Of a stretch of DNA of 51,140 nucleotides, positions 36,176 to 43,528 are shown one piece after another (position 1 is the stretch's first letter; each line of letters begins with the position of its first letter). The translations under genes were made by a program, and so were the position numbers. The notes beneath the pieces are model-generated. The model worked only from the letters and a program-made list of their open reading frames with translations. It ran no database searches and had not been told where the DNA came from. The DNA is from Lachnospiraceae bacterium (lineage in GTDB: Bacteria > Bacillota > Clostridia > Lachnospirales > Lachnospiraceae). Where the stretch lies: contig JAAVIA010000014.1 of NCBI GenBank assembly GCA_014799405.1, positions 17,082 to 68,221 on the forward strand. The letters run 5' to 3'.

Positions 36176-36380
36176 TTGATAATCCGACAGGATTCACCGA
36201 GCCGTCAGGCGAGGTGGCACTACGAGGTGACACTCAAGCCGTCAGGCGAGGTGGCACTACGAGGTGCCTCTTGCGCCGTCAGGCGAGGTGGCACTACGAA
36301 GTGTTACCCAAGCCGTCAGGCGAGGTGGCACTACGAGTAAACTTGCTTAACTCGGGGTGTAGCTTTTATTTTATTGATAG
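36137..36380. repeat. Duplicated terminator-like block (36137-36182 and 36335-36380)
   Basis: The 46 bases from 36137 recur at 36335-36380 with about nine differences, both ending in TTTTATTTTATTGATA. The second copy has lost much of the stem. The tandem repeat array lies between the two copies, which suggests a local duplication, perhaps linked to growth of the array. Confidence 0.75.
36201..36337. repeat. Four-copy tandem repeat, period 37 bp
   Basis: A 26-base core beginning GCCGTCAGGCGAGGTGGC and ending ACTACGAG occurs at 36201-36226, 36238-36263, 36275-36300 (last base A) and 36312-36337. The cores are practically identical, while the three 11-base spacers differ from each other. The period is exactly 37. 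The core contains GCC/GGC and is followed by a stretch that can pair with an inverted relative before the terminator (GTAGTGCCA at 36108-36116). No coding function is visible. Confidence 0.9.
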
Positions 36381-36412
36381 AATTCATTGAAATGGGAAAA
36401 TTAGAGTAAATA

Positions 36413-36757
36413 TTATCTGTTGATTTTCTGCATTTTCTTTATAATGGATTGCCAATACATTCGGTCTTTTAAAACCCGGATTACCGTAATCGTGGAATCT
36501 TCTACGACATAGAAGATTAAATATGTACTATAAGGTTTAAAATAAATGCTTAGTTCCTCAATCACATATCCTGTTGGCTCATAACCTTTGGGAAATGAAT
36601 CTAGTTCCTTTATTGCTTTTTTTATCTTTTTTGAAAAATTTTCAGCATAATCACGATATTTGAATGTGTCAAGAATATATTTTTTTGTTGATTTAATATC
36701 CAAAAGTGCATCTTTTGAAATAACAATTTTATATTTCTTTGGTTTATCTATAGGCAT
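36413..36757 (-). CDS. ParE/RelE-family toxin
   Basis: A 114-residue basic protein of the ParE/RelE fold: an N-terminal helix pair with YKIVISKDALLDIKSTKKYI, a central ELDSFPKGYEP, and a C-terminal strand region ending in ITVIRVLKDRMYWQ. RelE members cut ribosome-bound mRNA and ParE members poison gyrase; the sequence does not decide between them. The ATG overlaps the antitoxin stop by one base (TAATG), normal for toxin-antitoxin pairs. It lies inside the repeat-bounded islet. Confidence 0.85.
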   Translation of the reverse strand: MPIDKPKKYKIVISKDALLDIKSTKKYILDTFKYRDYAENFSKKIKKAIKELDSFPKGYEPTGYVIEELSIYFKPYSTYLIFYVVEDSTITVIRVLKDRMYWQSIIKKMQKINR

Positions 36758-36927
36758 TATATTTTGTCAATTTCCTCCCATGCTTCATCAATCGTATAAA
36801 TATCACCTTTCTTCAGGCTTTCTATTCCTTTGGAGAGTTTATCATATAATGCGCCTATGGCTGTTTTTTCAGAATATTCTGCTTTTATAACTTCATTGTT
36901 TCCAATAACTTGTGTTGCTGGTGCCAT
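36757..36927 (-). CDS. Antitoxin of the ParE/RelE pair (56 residues)
   Basis: A 56-residue protein starting MAPATQVIGNNEVI and ending with the acidic helix YTIDEAWEEIDKI, which could wrap the toxin. It has no ribbon-helix-helix or other motif that I can name with certainty, so the antitoxin call rests on size, acidity, position and the one-base overlap with the toxin. GGAAGTG lies nine bases before the ATG at 36927. Confidence 0.8.
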   Translation of the reverse strand: MAPATQVIGNNEVIKAEYSEKTAIGALYDKLSKGIESLKKGDIYTIDEAWEEIDKI

Positions 36928-36956
36928 AGTATCACTTCCTTTCGTTTCTTGATTTA

Positions 36957-36986
36957 ATTATACTGTATTTAGAGTTGGCTTATCAA
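36957..36986 (-). promoter_or_regulatory. Promoter of the toxin-antitoxin pair
   Basis: TTGATA (36981-36986), an 18-base spacer and TATAAT (36957-36962) on the minus strand, 30 bases before the antitoxin ATG. No clear operator palindrome was seen near it. Confidence 0.65.
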
Positions 36987-37089
36987 CAAATTTTTATTCT
37001 TTTAGTTGTTTTTACAAAGTGATTTTATTGCATTTTCCTCATAGAGAGTTGCCCCTACAACAGCTATCACAGTACAATTTGACACTCTC

Positions 37090-37896
37090 TTATTCAAGCT
37101 GCTCTTTAAGCTTCAACACCTGTTCAACCGCAAGCCCTGAATATATGGAGATTTCCTCAACAGATAACTTGCCTGCTTTGAGCATTCTTATTGCAGTTTG
37201 CTCCTTTTCTTGTTCTAATAGCTGTTCAGCCCACTCTCTATAATGCATTTCTAAGGTCATATGCTCCACCCTCCACTTCTCGTTATTCTTTACGGCTTTT
37301 ACCGCCGTCTCCAAATTCTTTGTGAACTTGTCTGACGCTTCCTGTCCGTCAATATAATCTAACAGCCGTTTCATTTCCAGACTTATATCATCCATCGTTC
37401 CCTTTGTATTTAATATTATCTTTGTTGTCTCATCTCCCAATGCAATTCCATAATCCTGTAAGCATCTGTTTTCAAATGTGTAGATATGCCTGCCTTTGCC
37501 AAATAGGTCAAAGGTGCAGATAAAGATTATATAGCTTCGCTTCAGATTTTTGTAGTCTTCGCCCTTTTCCAAGATATTCAGGTCAATCATTCCCTGATAA
37601 TACCTTGAGCGTTTTGGAAGATTTTTATTGATGCCAACCTGCATTTCAATGTTATAAACTGTATCGTGTTCATCCTCTACATATACATCAAGTCTTACAC
37701 TTTTTGCATTTGCTGTAAGATCTATAATCTCCTGCGTCTTCGGATATTTTATGCTTGATACTTTTATACCAAGTATTGTTTCTAAAAATGGCTTACAGTA
37801 TTTAGGGTTTCTCATTATAACCCCAAACATAAAATCATCCTTAAATTCCAATTCCTCAAAGCTTTTGATGTGTTGTTTTTCATTCTTTTCGTTCAT
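37090..37896 (-). CDS. Rpn / PD-(D/E)XK nuclease family putative transposase
   Basis: A 268-residue protein of the Rpn/PDDEXK_2 family. It begins SFEELEFKDDFMFGVIM (residues 12-28), and the nuclease motif is LDVYVEDEHD with D70, then NIEMQV with E84 and Q86, the (D)-ExQ core. A C-terminal coiled part ends in an AIRMLKAGKLSVEEISIYSGLAVEQVLKLK helix-turn-helix-like segment. The frame extends further, but the ATG at 37896 has GGAGG seven bases upstream. Such proteins promote recombination in E. coli; mobility is not shown here. Confidence 0.88.
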   Translation of the reverse strand: MNEKNEKQHIKSFEELEFKDDFMFGVIMRNPKYCKPFLETILGIKVSSIKYPKTQEIIDLTANAKSVRLDVYVEDEHDTVYNIEMQVGINKNLPKRSRYYQGMIDLNILEKGEDYKNLKRSYIIFICTFDLFGKGRHIYTFENRCLQDYGIALGDETTKIILNTKGTMDDISLEMKRLLDYIDGQEASDKFTKNLETAVKAVKNNEKWRVEHMTLEMHYREWAEQLLEQEKEQTAIRMLKAGKLSVEEISIYSGLAVEQVLKLKEQLE

Positions 37897-37998
37897 CCAT
37901 TCTCCTCCTTGTAATTGCAGGCAGAGAAGGCTGTTCTTTATCCAAAAGGAGCCATCAGCCATCCTCTGGACATCAGATAAGAATATAAATTGAACCAA

Positions 37999-38346
37999 AA
38001 AGAAAATAGCAAGTTTTATTACTAGTACATCCCTTATTCAACAGCAACCTCGCTGCCTATTTTTTTGTGAAATAAAGCATCGAAGTAACTTGTTTTACTA
38101 GACTCGAATTACTGCACAAGATGCGCCCTATTCTTTGAATGTCTGAAATAGGTTTTACCTATAAAAGAAATACTATAATAATGCTTCAAAAGGATAATAC
38201 CATATGCGTACTCAAAATGCAAGATGTTTTTATTTTATTGATAATCCGACAGGATTCACCGAGCCACTAGGCGAGGTGGCACTACGAGGCGGTGCACCGT
38301 GCCACCGCCAATAAGTTTGTCAACAGATCCTTTTCTTTATATGCAA
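37999..38346. other. Gene-free gap with one copy of the 62-bp repeat
   Basis: No gene is supported here. It contains a weak CAGC/GCTG stem followed by a run of T near 38043-38069, otherwise AT-rich sequence, and then the direct-repeat copy at 38227-38288. Right after it GGCGGTG and CACCGCC (38288-38309) can form a 7-bp hairpin. I see no promoter that is convincing for the Rpn gene. Confidence 0.6.
38227..38288. repeat. 62-bp direct repeat matching 36165-36226
   Basis: The sequence from TTTTTATTTTATTGATAATC to ACTACGAG repeats the segment at 36165-36226 with only three differences (ACT for GTC within the core). It contains one copy of the 26-base tandem-repeat core. The two copies bound a segment of about 2 kb with the toxin-antitoxin pair and the Rpn gene. 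Confidence 0.88.
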
Positions 38347-38377
38347 ATAAACAGCCGTGTGACATACGGCTGTTTAT
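38347..38377 (-). terminator. Hairpin terminator after the lipoprotein gene
   Basis: A perfect 12-bp stem (ATAAACAGCCGT at 38347-38358 with 38366-38377) and a 7-base loop. On the minus strand the stem ends in TTTAT and a T/A-rich tail, 34 bases after the lipoprotein stop. The tail is only moderately T-rich. Confidence 0.7.
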
Positions 38378-38410
38378 AATCTGTATACAAATAATTATTA
38401 TCTTCGTCAT

Positions 38411-38965
38411 CTATTCTCCAATATATTTCTTTTTTATATCCAAAAATGCTCCCTCTGTCGATAGTTCAGAATTGATATAATACTCAATTTTGTTTTCTTC
38501 TTCAAATTTTTTTATCTCAATATCTTCGATTACTTCTGTCCCTTTATATTTGATTATTCTGTAATATTCTCTATTGGAATGAAGCGCATCCATATAAATA
38601 ATCCAATATTCATCTTCTATTTGACAATATGTTAAATATCCCACTGAGTTAGCAATCTCTGGCCAAATGTATAATTGATTGTTTCTACAGTCTAAAAAGA
38701 AACCTCCTCCAAGTCCGTCTATCAGTTGTTCTTTTTCGCCATCATTATCTACATCAACTTGTTCGCCAATTCTATAACAATTCAAATCATTGTCATCATA
38801 TGTCAAATCCTTATTCCACAATTCAGTTCCATCGCTTCTGTGTGCAGATATTTTGTTATTAAAAAAATCATCAAAACAGTTTTCCGATGAACTGTTAGTT
38901 TTTTCATTGGCACAACCACAAAAGAAAAGAGAAAATAGCACCAAAAAACCAAATAATTTTTTCAT
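38411..38965 (-). CDS. Small secreted lipoprotein of unknown function
   Basis: A 184-residue protein with a lipoprotein signal: MKKLFGFLVLFSLFFCGC, with the lipidated cysteine most likely C18 after Gly. The mature part is acidic, with an FG-GAP-like or calcium-like stretch DVDNDGEKEQLIDG and WPEIANSVGYL. No family recognised. It stands alone between the repeat copy and the scpBA operon; base use is a little more AT-rich than its neighbours, compatible with accessory status. Confidence 0.75.
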   Translation of the reverse strand: MKKLFGFLVLFSLFFCGCANEKTNSSSENCFDDFFNNKISAHRSDGTELWNKDLTYDDNDLNCYRIGEQVDVDNDGEKEQLIDGLGGGFFLDCRNNQLYIWPEIANSVGYLTYCQIEDEYWIIYMDALHSNREYYRIIKYKGTEVIEDIEIKKFEEENKIEYYINSELSTEGAFLDIKKKYIGE

Positions 38966-39163
38966 ATTACAAATCTCCTATCTTCAAAATATTCTGTTCA
39001 AAATAGTATACATTGGATTTCAATAAAATGATATAAATTTCTGACGAACAACCAGTATTCTTGAATGAATAACCATGTATACTTGAGTTTCAAATTTTAA
39101 TCCAACATATAGTGGCTCTTCAAGCCTGATATTAAGGCGTTATCAGATACCAGTATTTAACAA

Positions 39164-39200
39164 CAAAAAAGGACACAAATCAGATTACTCTGAAAAGTGT
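39164..39200 (-). terminator. Rho-independent terminator after scpB
   Basis: On the minus strand GACAC (39200-39196) pairs with GTGTC (39175-39171), with an inner CAGA/TCTG stem, followed by TTTTTT (39169-39164). It lies 35 bases after the scpB stop. The remaining bases between here and the lipoprotein ATG show nothing further that I can name. Confidence 0.7.
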
Positions 39201-39234
39201 CTATTATTGTTGATAGGGCTTTACGAATACCTTA

Positions 39235-39873
39235 TCATGTCTCCACGTGTACGTTTGCTTCCTCCATAGCTTCCTTGCGGAAGTCCTCTATCTTGTCAGG
39301 CGTTATTACGGGAAGCTCATCAAGGGAGGTTACCCCAAAGCTTCTCATAAAATCCTCCGTCGTTCCAAAAAGTATTGGTCTTCCCACTGCATCCAGTCTT
39401 CCAACCTCACCTATAAGCTTATATTCCACAAGCTTATTTATGGCATGCACGCAGGATACGCCTCTGATGGCTTCTATCTCCTGTCTTGTTATGGGCTGCT
39501 TGTACGCAACGATGGACAACGTTTCCATAAGTGCATCCGTAAGCACATGCTTTTTCGGCATATTCACAAGCTTTATGAGATAATCGTAATACTCCTGCTT
39601 TGTGCAGAGCTGATATGCGTCCTCAAGCTTTATAATCTTTATACCACGCTTTTCTTCCTCATACTCCTTAACCATAAACTCAATAACGGTGCTTACTTCA
39701 TTTTCCTCAGCTTCAAGCACCTTGGCAAGCTCCTTTACGGAAACTGCATCACCTACTGAAAAGAGTATTGCTTCAATTGCAGCCGCCAAATTTCTATTTC
39801 CCGATTCTATATCTTCTGTATTCTCTGCATTTTCCATATATTCTACATTTTCCGTATTCTCTGTATTTTCCAT
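39235..39873 (-). CDS. scpB: ScpB, condensin subunit (winged-helix)
   Basis: A 212-residue kleisin-associated protein with two winged-helix domains: AAIEAILFSVGDAVSVKELAKVL and the family core ALMETLSIVAYKQPITRQEIEAIRGV. It works with ScpA and SMC in chromosome condensation. The ATG at 39873 follows GGAGG by five bases; the frame continues six codons upstream. The first 22 residues are a degenerate repeat (ENTENTENVEYMENAENTED) not seen in typical ScpB. It overlaps nothing and follows scpA by 27 bases. Confidence 0.93.
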   Translation of the reverse strand: MENTENTENVEYMENAENTEDIESGNRNLAAAIEAILFSVGDAVSVKELAKVLEAEENEVSTVIEFMVKEYEEEKRGIKIIKLEDAYQLCTKQEYYDYLIKLVNMPKKHVLTDALMETLSIVAYKQPITRQEIEAIRGVSCVHAINKLVEYKLIGEVGRLDAVGRPILFGTTEDFMRSFGVTSLDELPVITPDKIEDFRKEAMEEANVHVET

Positions 39874-39900
39874 ATATCCTCCAAAAAGCAAATAAAATCC

Positions 39901-40650
39901 TTAATCAATTTCAAGGGAATCAATTATTACATCGCCAAACATCTTATCCTGACGTATGGCAATGTGCCCCATTTTTGTAAGCTCAAGTATTGCAAGAAAT
40001 GTAACTATAATGTTTATCTTAGATGCCTGAATTTCAAGCAGCGTCTTAAAATTAATACCCTTAAGTCCCTTGATGCCGCTTCTTATTTCCTCCATCTTAT
40101 CCTCTATTCGGATTTCCTCTTTTTCGATTGTTCCAAACTTACTTCTTATAGGGTCAACTCTGTCAACCGTTCTTTTCATAACCTGCGAAAATATATCGTT
40201 AAGCTTCGCAAGCGTCACATCTCCAATAACCTCGGAAGGGTCTACTTCCTCCTTATAAGACAGTACCTCCTCAGGAATTGTCGCCTGCTTATAATATGCC
40301 TTTTCTGCGTCAAGCTCCATATCCTTAAGCTCATAGGAGGCGTATTTGTACATCTTATATTCAAGGAGCCTTCTTACAAGCTCAGCTCTTGGGTCCTCCT
40401 CATCCTCCTCATCCTCCTCATGCTTAGGCAGAAGCATTTTTGCCTTTATGCTTATAAGTGTTGCCGCCATAACAAGGAACTCACTCATAGCGTCAAGGTC
40501 GGATTCCTCCATTTTACCTACATAGTCAAGGTACTGCTCCGTAATTTCAACAATCGGTATATCAAATATGTTAAATTTGTTTTTTTCAATCAAATGCAGG
40601 AGAAGATCCAAGGGTCCTTCAAATACATTTAATTTAACTGCTATACTCAT
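39901..40650 (-). CDS. scpA: ScpA, kleisin subunit of condensin
   Basis: A 249-residue kleisin. The N-terminal SMC-binding motif is KLNVFEGPLDLLLHLIEKNKFNI; an acidic linker (EEDEEDEEDPRAEL) follows, and the C-terminal winged-helix (FKTLLEIQASKINIIVTFLAILELTKMGHIAIRQ) binds the SMC head. The frame extends to 40719, into the intergenic repeat, but the ATG at 40650 (MSIAVKLNVF) follows GGAG and matches the family. Its 5' side is the folded intergenic element. Confidence 0.95.
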   Translation of the reverse strand: MSIAVKLNVFEGPLDLLLHLIEKNKFNIFDIPIVEITEQYLDYVGKMEESDLDAMSEFLVMAATLISIKAKMLLPKHEEDEEDEEDPRAELVRRLLEYKMYKYASYELKDMELDAEKAYYKQATIPEEVLSYKEEVDPSEVIGDVTLAKLNDIFSQVMKRTVDRVDPIRSKFGTIEKEEIRIEDKMEEIRSGIKGLKGINFKTLLEIQASKINIIVTFLAILELTKMGHIAIRQDKMFGDVIIDSLEID

Positions 40651-40709
40651 AACTTTCTCCACGCTTATCCTATCGCCAATCAAAGATTGACGATGCCGCT
40701 GCTTATCAA

Positions 40710-40738
40710 CGAAGCGCAACCTCGCCTGTCGGCTCGGT
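40710..40738 (-). repeat. Relative of the 36.2-kb tandem-repeat core, inverted
   Basis: Read on the minus strand this 29-base stretch (ACCGAGCCGACAGGCGAGGT... CTTCG) matches the core and its left flank at 36198-36226 with four differences. It stands on the scpA side of the folded element and shows that the core is a dispersed family, not just a local array. Confidence 0.8.
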
Positions 40739-40764
40739 CGCGGGCTATCGCCCTACGTTCATTC

Positions 40765-40900
40765 GCAAAACAACATTTACACAAGACAGATACCCCGTAG
40801 CATGCGGGGTATCTGTCCCCTGCGGCATTTGCCGGATGCTTGTGCAAGCACAGCATTCGGCTCATTGCACGCAGGAAATATTTGCGTAAATGTTGTTTGC
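40765..40900. repeat. Strongly folded 136-bp intergenic element
   Basis: Outer arms of 19-20 bases (40765-40784 and 40882-40900, two differences) enclose two further hairpins. One is a perfect 13-bp stem GACAGATACCCCG (40785-40797 with 40805-40817), loop 7. The other is a 10-bp stem at 40831-40840 with 40852-40861, itself framed by CCTGCG/CGCAGG (40819-40824 and 40870-40875). The whole can fold into a three-way branched structure. It occupies most of the gap between spoIVA and scpA. A frame of 82 residues through it is not considered a gene. Confidence 0.85.
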
Positions 40901-40945
40901 TCATTAACGCATTGTTCTTTGCTGTCACATATATTATATCCTAAA

Positions 40946-42406
40946 TTAAATTATAATGCAAACCATTCCTCCGTTAGAATCATTTACAATCTTCTCCATT
41001 GTATCCTGAAGCTTCTGCTGGCTTTCCTGATTTATCTTATTGATTTTGGATTTTAGACCATCCTCGACAAGCTGCCTTACGGATTTGCCGAATATATTTA
41101 CACCCCAAATGTTTTCCTCAGATTTTTCATCGCTGTTTATAAAGCTTATTAAATCCTTTGCCTGTTCCTCGGAGCCTACGATAGGTGCAATTTCCGTTGT
41201 AATGTTTGCCTTTATGAGATGGATTGACGGAGCCTCTGCTTTTATTTTAACTCCGTATTTATTTCCTGAGCGTATAAGCTCCGGCGCATCAAGCTTTATG
41301 TCTGCCTCATCAGGACTTACCGTGCCATAGCCCGTATTGCAGGATTGGAGATATGCCTCGCTCACCTTTTCACACTGCTTTTTCGTTTTTGCAAGCTGGG
41401 TAATTTCACGTATGAAATCGTACTCGCTTCTTATCTCACATCCAAGCGTTGCAGAAAGCATGTCATAGTAATATTTGTCAAATAAAACAACATTTATATT
41501 GATTGTTCCGTCTGCCATATTTATATTGCTAAGATCAATCTTTTCAATATACTCATCACCGTCACAGGTAATATTATATATATCCCTCATATGATATATG
41601 TTTTTGAAATCCGCCTTTGCCTGCTTTATCATATAATCCTTTATTGGATTGTCACAGTCCACAGCCTCAACCCACTTCGGTATGTTAAAGTTTATTGCCG
41701 TCACAGGAAAATCCATAAGGAGGCTTTCAAATATTTTGTTTATGTCCTTACTTTTAAGCTGGTCGCAGTTTACAGGAAGCACTTCTACACCGTACTCCCC
41801 GCAAAGGGACTGTGCAAGCTCCTTTGTTTCAGGTGCCTGGGGTCTTAATGAATTTAACAGCATAATAAAAGGCTTGCCAATCTCCTTAAGCTCCGTTACT
41901 GTCCTTTTTTCTGCTTCTATGTACGAATCTCTAGGTATATCCGTTATGGAACCGTCACAGCTTACTACAATACCTACCGTTGAATGGTCAAATATTACCT
42001 TTTTTGTACCAAGCTCCGCAGCCTTTGTAAACGGAATGTCATAATCATACCATGGAGTTTTTACGAGACGCTCATGTCCATCCTCCTCATGCCCCTCCGC
42101 TCCGTTAACCATATATCCTACACAGTCAATCAGTCTGCACTTAAGTTTTATGCCATCCCCCACAGTTATGTTTACCGCTTCCTTTGGAATAAACTTCGGC
42201 TCTGTTGTCATAACCGTTTTTCCTGTTGCCGACTGCGGAAGCTCATCTTTTGCTCTCATACGGTTATTTTCATCGTCAATGGCAGGAATAACCATAAGCT
42301 CCATAAACCTTTTTATAAATGTTGATTTTCCCGTTCTTACGGGACCAACAACACCCATGTATATTTCGCCATCGGTTCTTGCTTCTATGTCCTTATAAAT
42401 ATCCAT
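40946..42406 (-). CDS. spoIVA: SpoIVA, spore-coat basement ATPase
   Basis: A 486-residue protein with a Walker A loop GPVRTGKS (21-28), a TRAFAC-GTPase-like core that SpoIVA uses as an ATPase, and a C-terminal hydrophobic end (VCIII) that attaches to SpoVM at the forespore membrane. Length and motifs match SpoIVA from Clostridia. It polymerises on the forespore surface as the coat base. Its presence suggests a sporulating ancestor, though not proof of spores. Confidence 0.96.
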   Translation of the reverse strand: MDIYKDIEARTDGEIYMGVVGPVRTGKSTFIKRFMELMVIPAIDDENNRMRAKDELPQSATGKTVMTTEPKFIPKEAVNITVGDGIKLKCRLIDCVGYMVNGAEGHEEDGHERLVKTPWYDYDIPFTKAAELGTKKVIFDHSTVGIVVSCDGSITDIPRDSYIEAEKRTVTELKEIGKPFIMLLNSLRPQAPETKELAQSLCGEYGVEVLPVNCDQLKSKDINKIFESLLMDFPVTAINFNIPKWVEAVDCDNPIKDYMIKQAKADFKNIYHMRDIYNITCDGDEYIEKIDLSNINMADGTININVVLFDKYYYDMLSATLGCEIRSEYDFIREITQLAKTKKQCEKVSEAYLQSCNTGYGTVSPDEADIKLDAPELIRSGNKYGVKIKAEAPSIHLIKANITTEIAPIVGSEEQAKDLISFINSDEKSEENIWGVNIFGKSVRQLVEDGLKSKINKINQESQQKLQDTMEKIVNDSNGGMVCIII

Positions 42407-42438
42407 AAAAATACCTCCAATTCCTATTACACTATTAA

Positions 42439-42467
42439 AATATATGTAATAAAAATCAGAGGTATTA
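42439..42467 (-). promoter_or_regulatory. Possible sigma-E-type promoter of spoIVA
   Basis: CATATATT (42439-42446), close to the sigma-E -10 CATACAAT, and TAATA (42463-42467) lie 16 bases apart on the minus strand, in the 71-base gap before spoIVA. SpoIVA is a sigma-E gene in B. subtilis. The match is loose and AT-rich sequence gives many such hits. Confidence 0.3.
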
Positions 42468-42477
42468 CTTTTTATTT

Positions 42478-43500
42478 TTAAAGGTCATGATTTTGTTTTT
42501 TACTGTAGGTGTTACAGCGTATGTACTGTAATACCCGCTTGCAGTAGTCTGCATTACAGTGTATCCCATCAGGGGAGCCCTCCTCAGGAAGATATCCCTC
42601 CTCGTCTCGGACCGCTGCGCCTACGTCAAGGAAAATCACGTCATTTCTCTCCTTGCACATATCAAGAATAAGCTCATTAAACTCTTCTACCCTGTCCTTT
42701 GTAAAAACTCCACCCTCTGCCTCCTTTGAACGGCATACAGGAATTACGCTCTCAACATAAATTGTAGCATTTGGATTTGCAAGCTTAATATAATCTATAA
42801 GTGCACCAAAATCCTCGATAAACACATCAAGATTATACCAGCCAAGCTCATTTATTCCAAACATACAGTAATAATTGTCGTAGCTTGTCATTGATATTGC
42901 CTGATAGCATGTATACTTGCCTCCATACCCCGGCATTGTTATACAGTAATCGCTGTCAAGGGAGCTTACATTTAAACCCTTGTAGCAAAAACCATTAATA
43001 TTGCTTAGCCCGCTGTAAAGCACAAGCCCCTCGGTACGTGAATCACCAATAAGAACCGTATTGTCAAAATATGACAGGGGCATCACTTTATCAACCTTCT
43101 CATACATTGATGCACACCAGTTATTTCCCGCAATTTCCTCCACAGGCGGCAGTGATGTTTCAGGTATTACAAATTCCTGATTATCACTTTCACTGTAAAA
43201 TGTCACATCCGTAGAGGTTGCATCCTCTAAGGGCTTCTCCGTAGTATCAGTCTCCTCAGTGCTATCAGAAGGAGTTTGTGTACTATTATTAATAAGACTT
43301 TCCGTATCCAAAGCGGTATTACTTCCTATATGCATATTACTGCTAAATTCACTGTCGCTTGGATGGTCATTAAAAACAACTATGCATATTGCCAAAACAG
43401 CTATAAGGGCAGCTGACGATACAAGTGACACTATGGCATTGAATTTTCTCTTTTTATTCCTTAATCTATTAAATTCGTCCTTTGTAATCCTACTGCTCAT
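42478..43500 (-). CDS. Membrane-anchored SGNH/GDSL-type hydrolase
   Basis: A 340-residue protein with an N-terminal membrane anchor (about residues 22-43), a Ser/Thr/Asp-rich linker (50-115) and an SGNH domain. Its blocks are GDS at 152-154 (IGDSRTEG, nucleophile S154), GINELG with the Asn of block III, and DGIH with D311 and H314. The domain acts outside the cell, probably on a polysaccharide or acyl group; the substrate is unknown. It lies between spoIVA and gpsA. Confidence 0.82.
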   Translation of the reverse strand: MSSRITKDEFNRLRNKKRKFNAIVSLVSSAALIAVLAICIVVFNDHPSDSEFSSNMHIGSNTALDTESLINNSTQTPSDSTEETDTTEKPLEDATSTDVTFYSESDNQEFVIPETSLPPVEEIAGNNWCASMYEKVDKVMPLSYFDNTVLIGDSRTEGLVLYSGLSNINGFCYKGLNVSSLDSDYCITMPGYGGKYTCYQAISMTSYDNYYCMFGINELGWYNLDVFIEDFGALIDYIKLANPNATIYVESVIPVCRSKEAEGGVFTKDRVEEFNELILDMCKERNDVIFLDVGAAVRDEEGYLPEEGSPDGIHCNADYCKRVLQYIRCNTYSKKQNHDL

Positions 43501-43528
43501 CTATATTCCCTTCATAATATGTTTCATC

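Noticed and set aside
36201-36337. CRISPR array
   Set aside because: Spacers are 11 bases, far below the 26-40 of known arrays, no cas genes are nearby and the core is not a typical repeat.
40680-40928. 82-residue reading frame on the minus strand
   Set aside because: It runs through the folded inverted-repeat element and the repeat core, is rich in Arg/Cys, and has no family resemblance.
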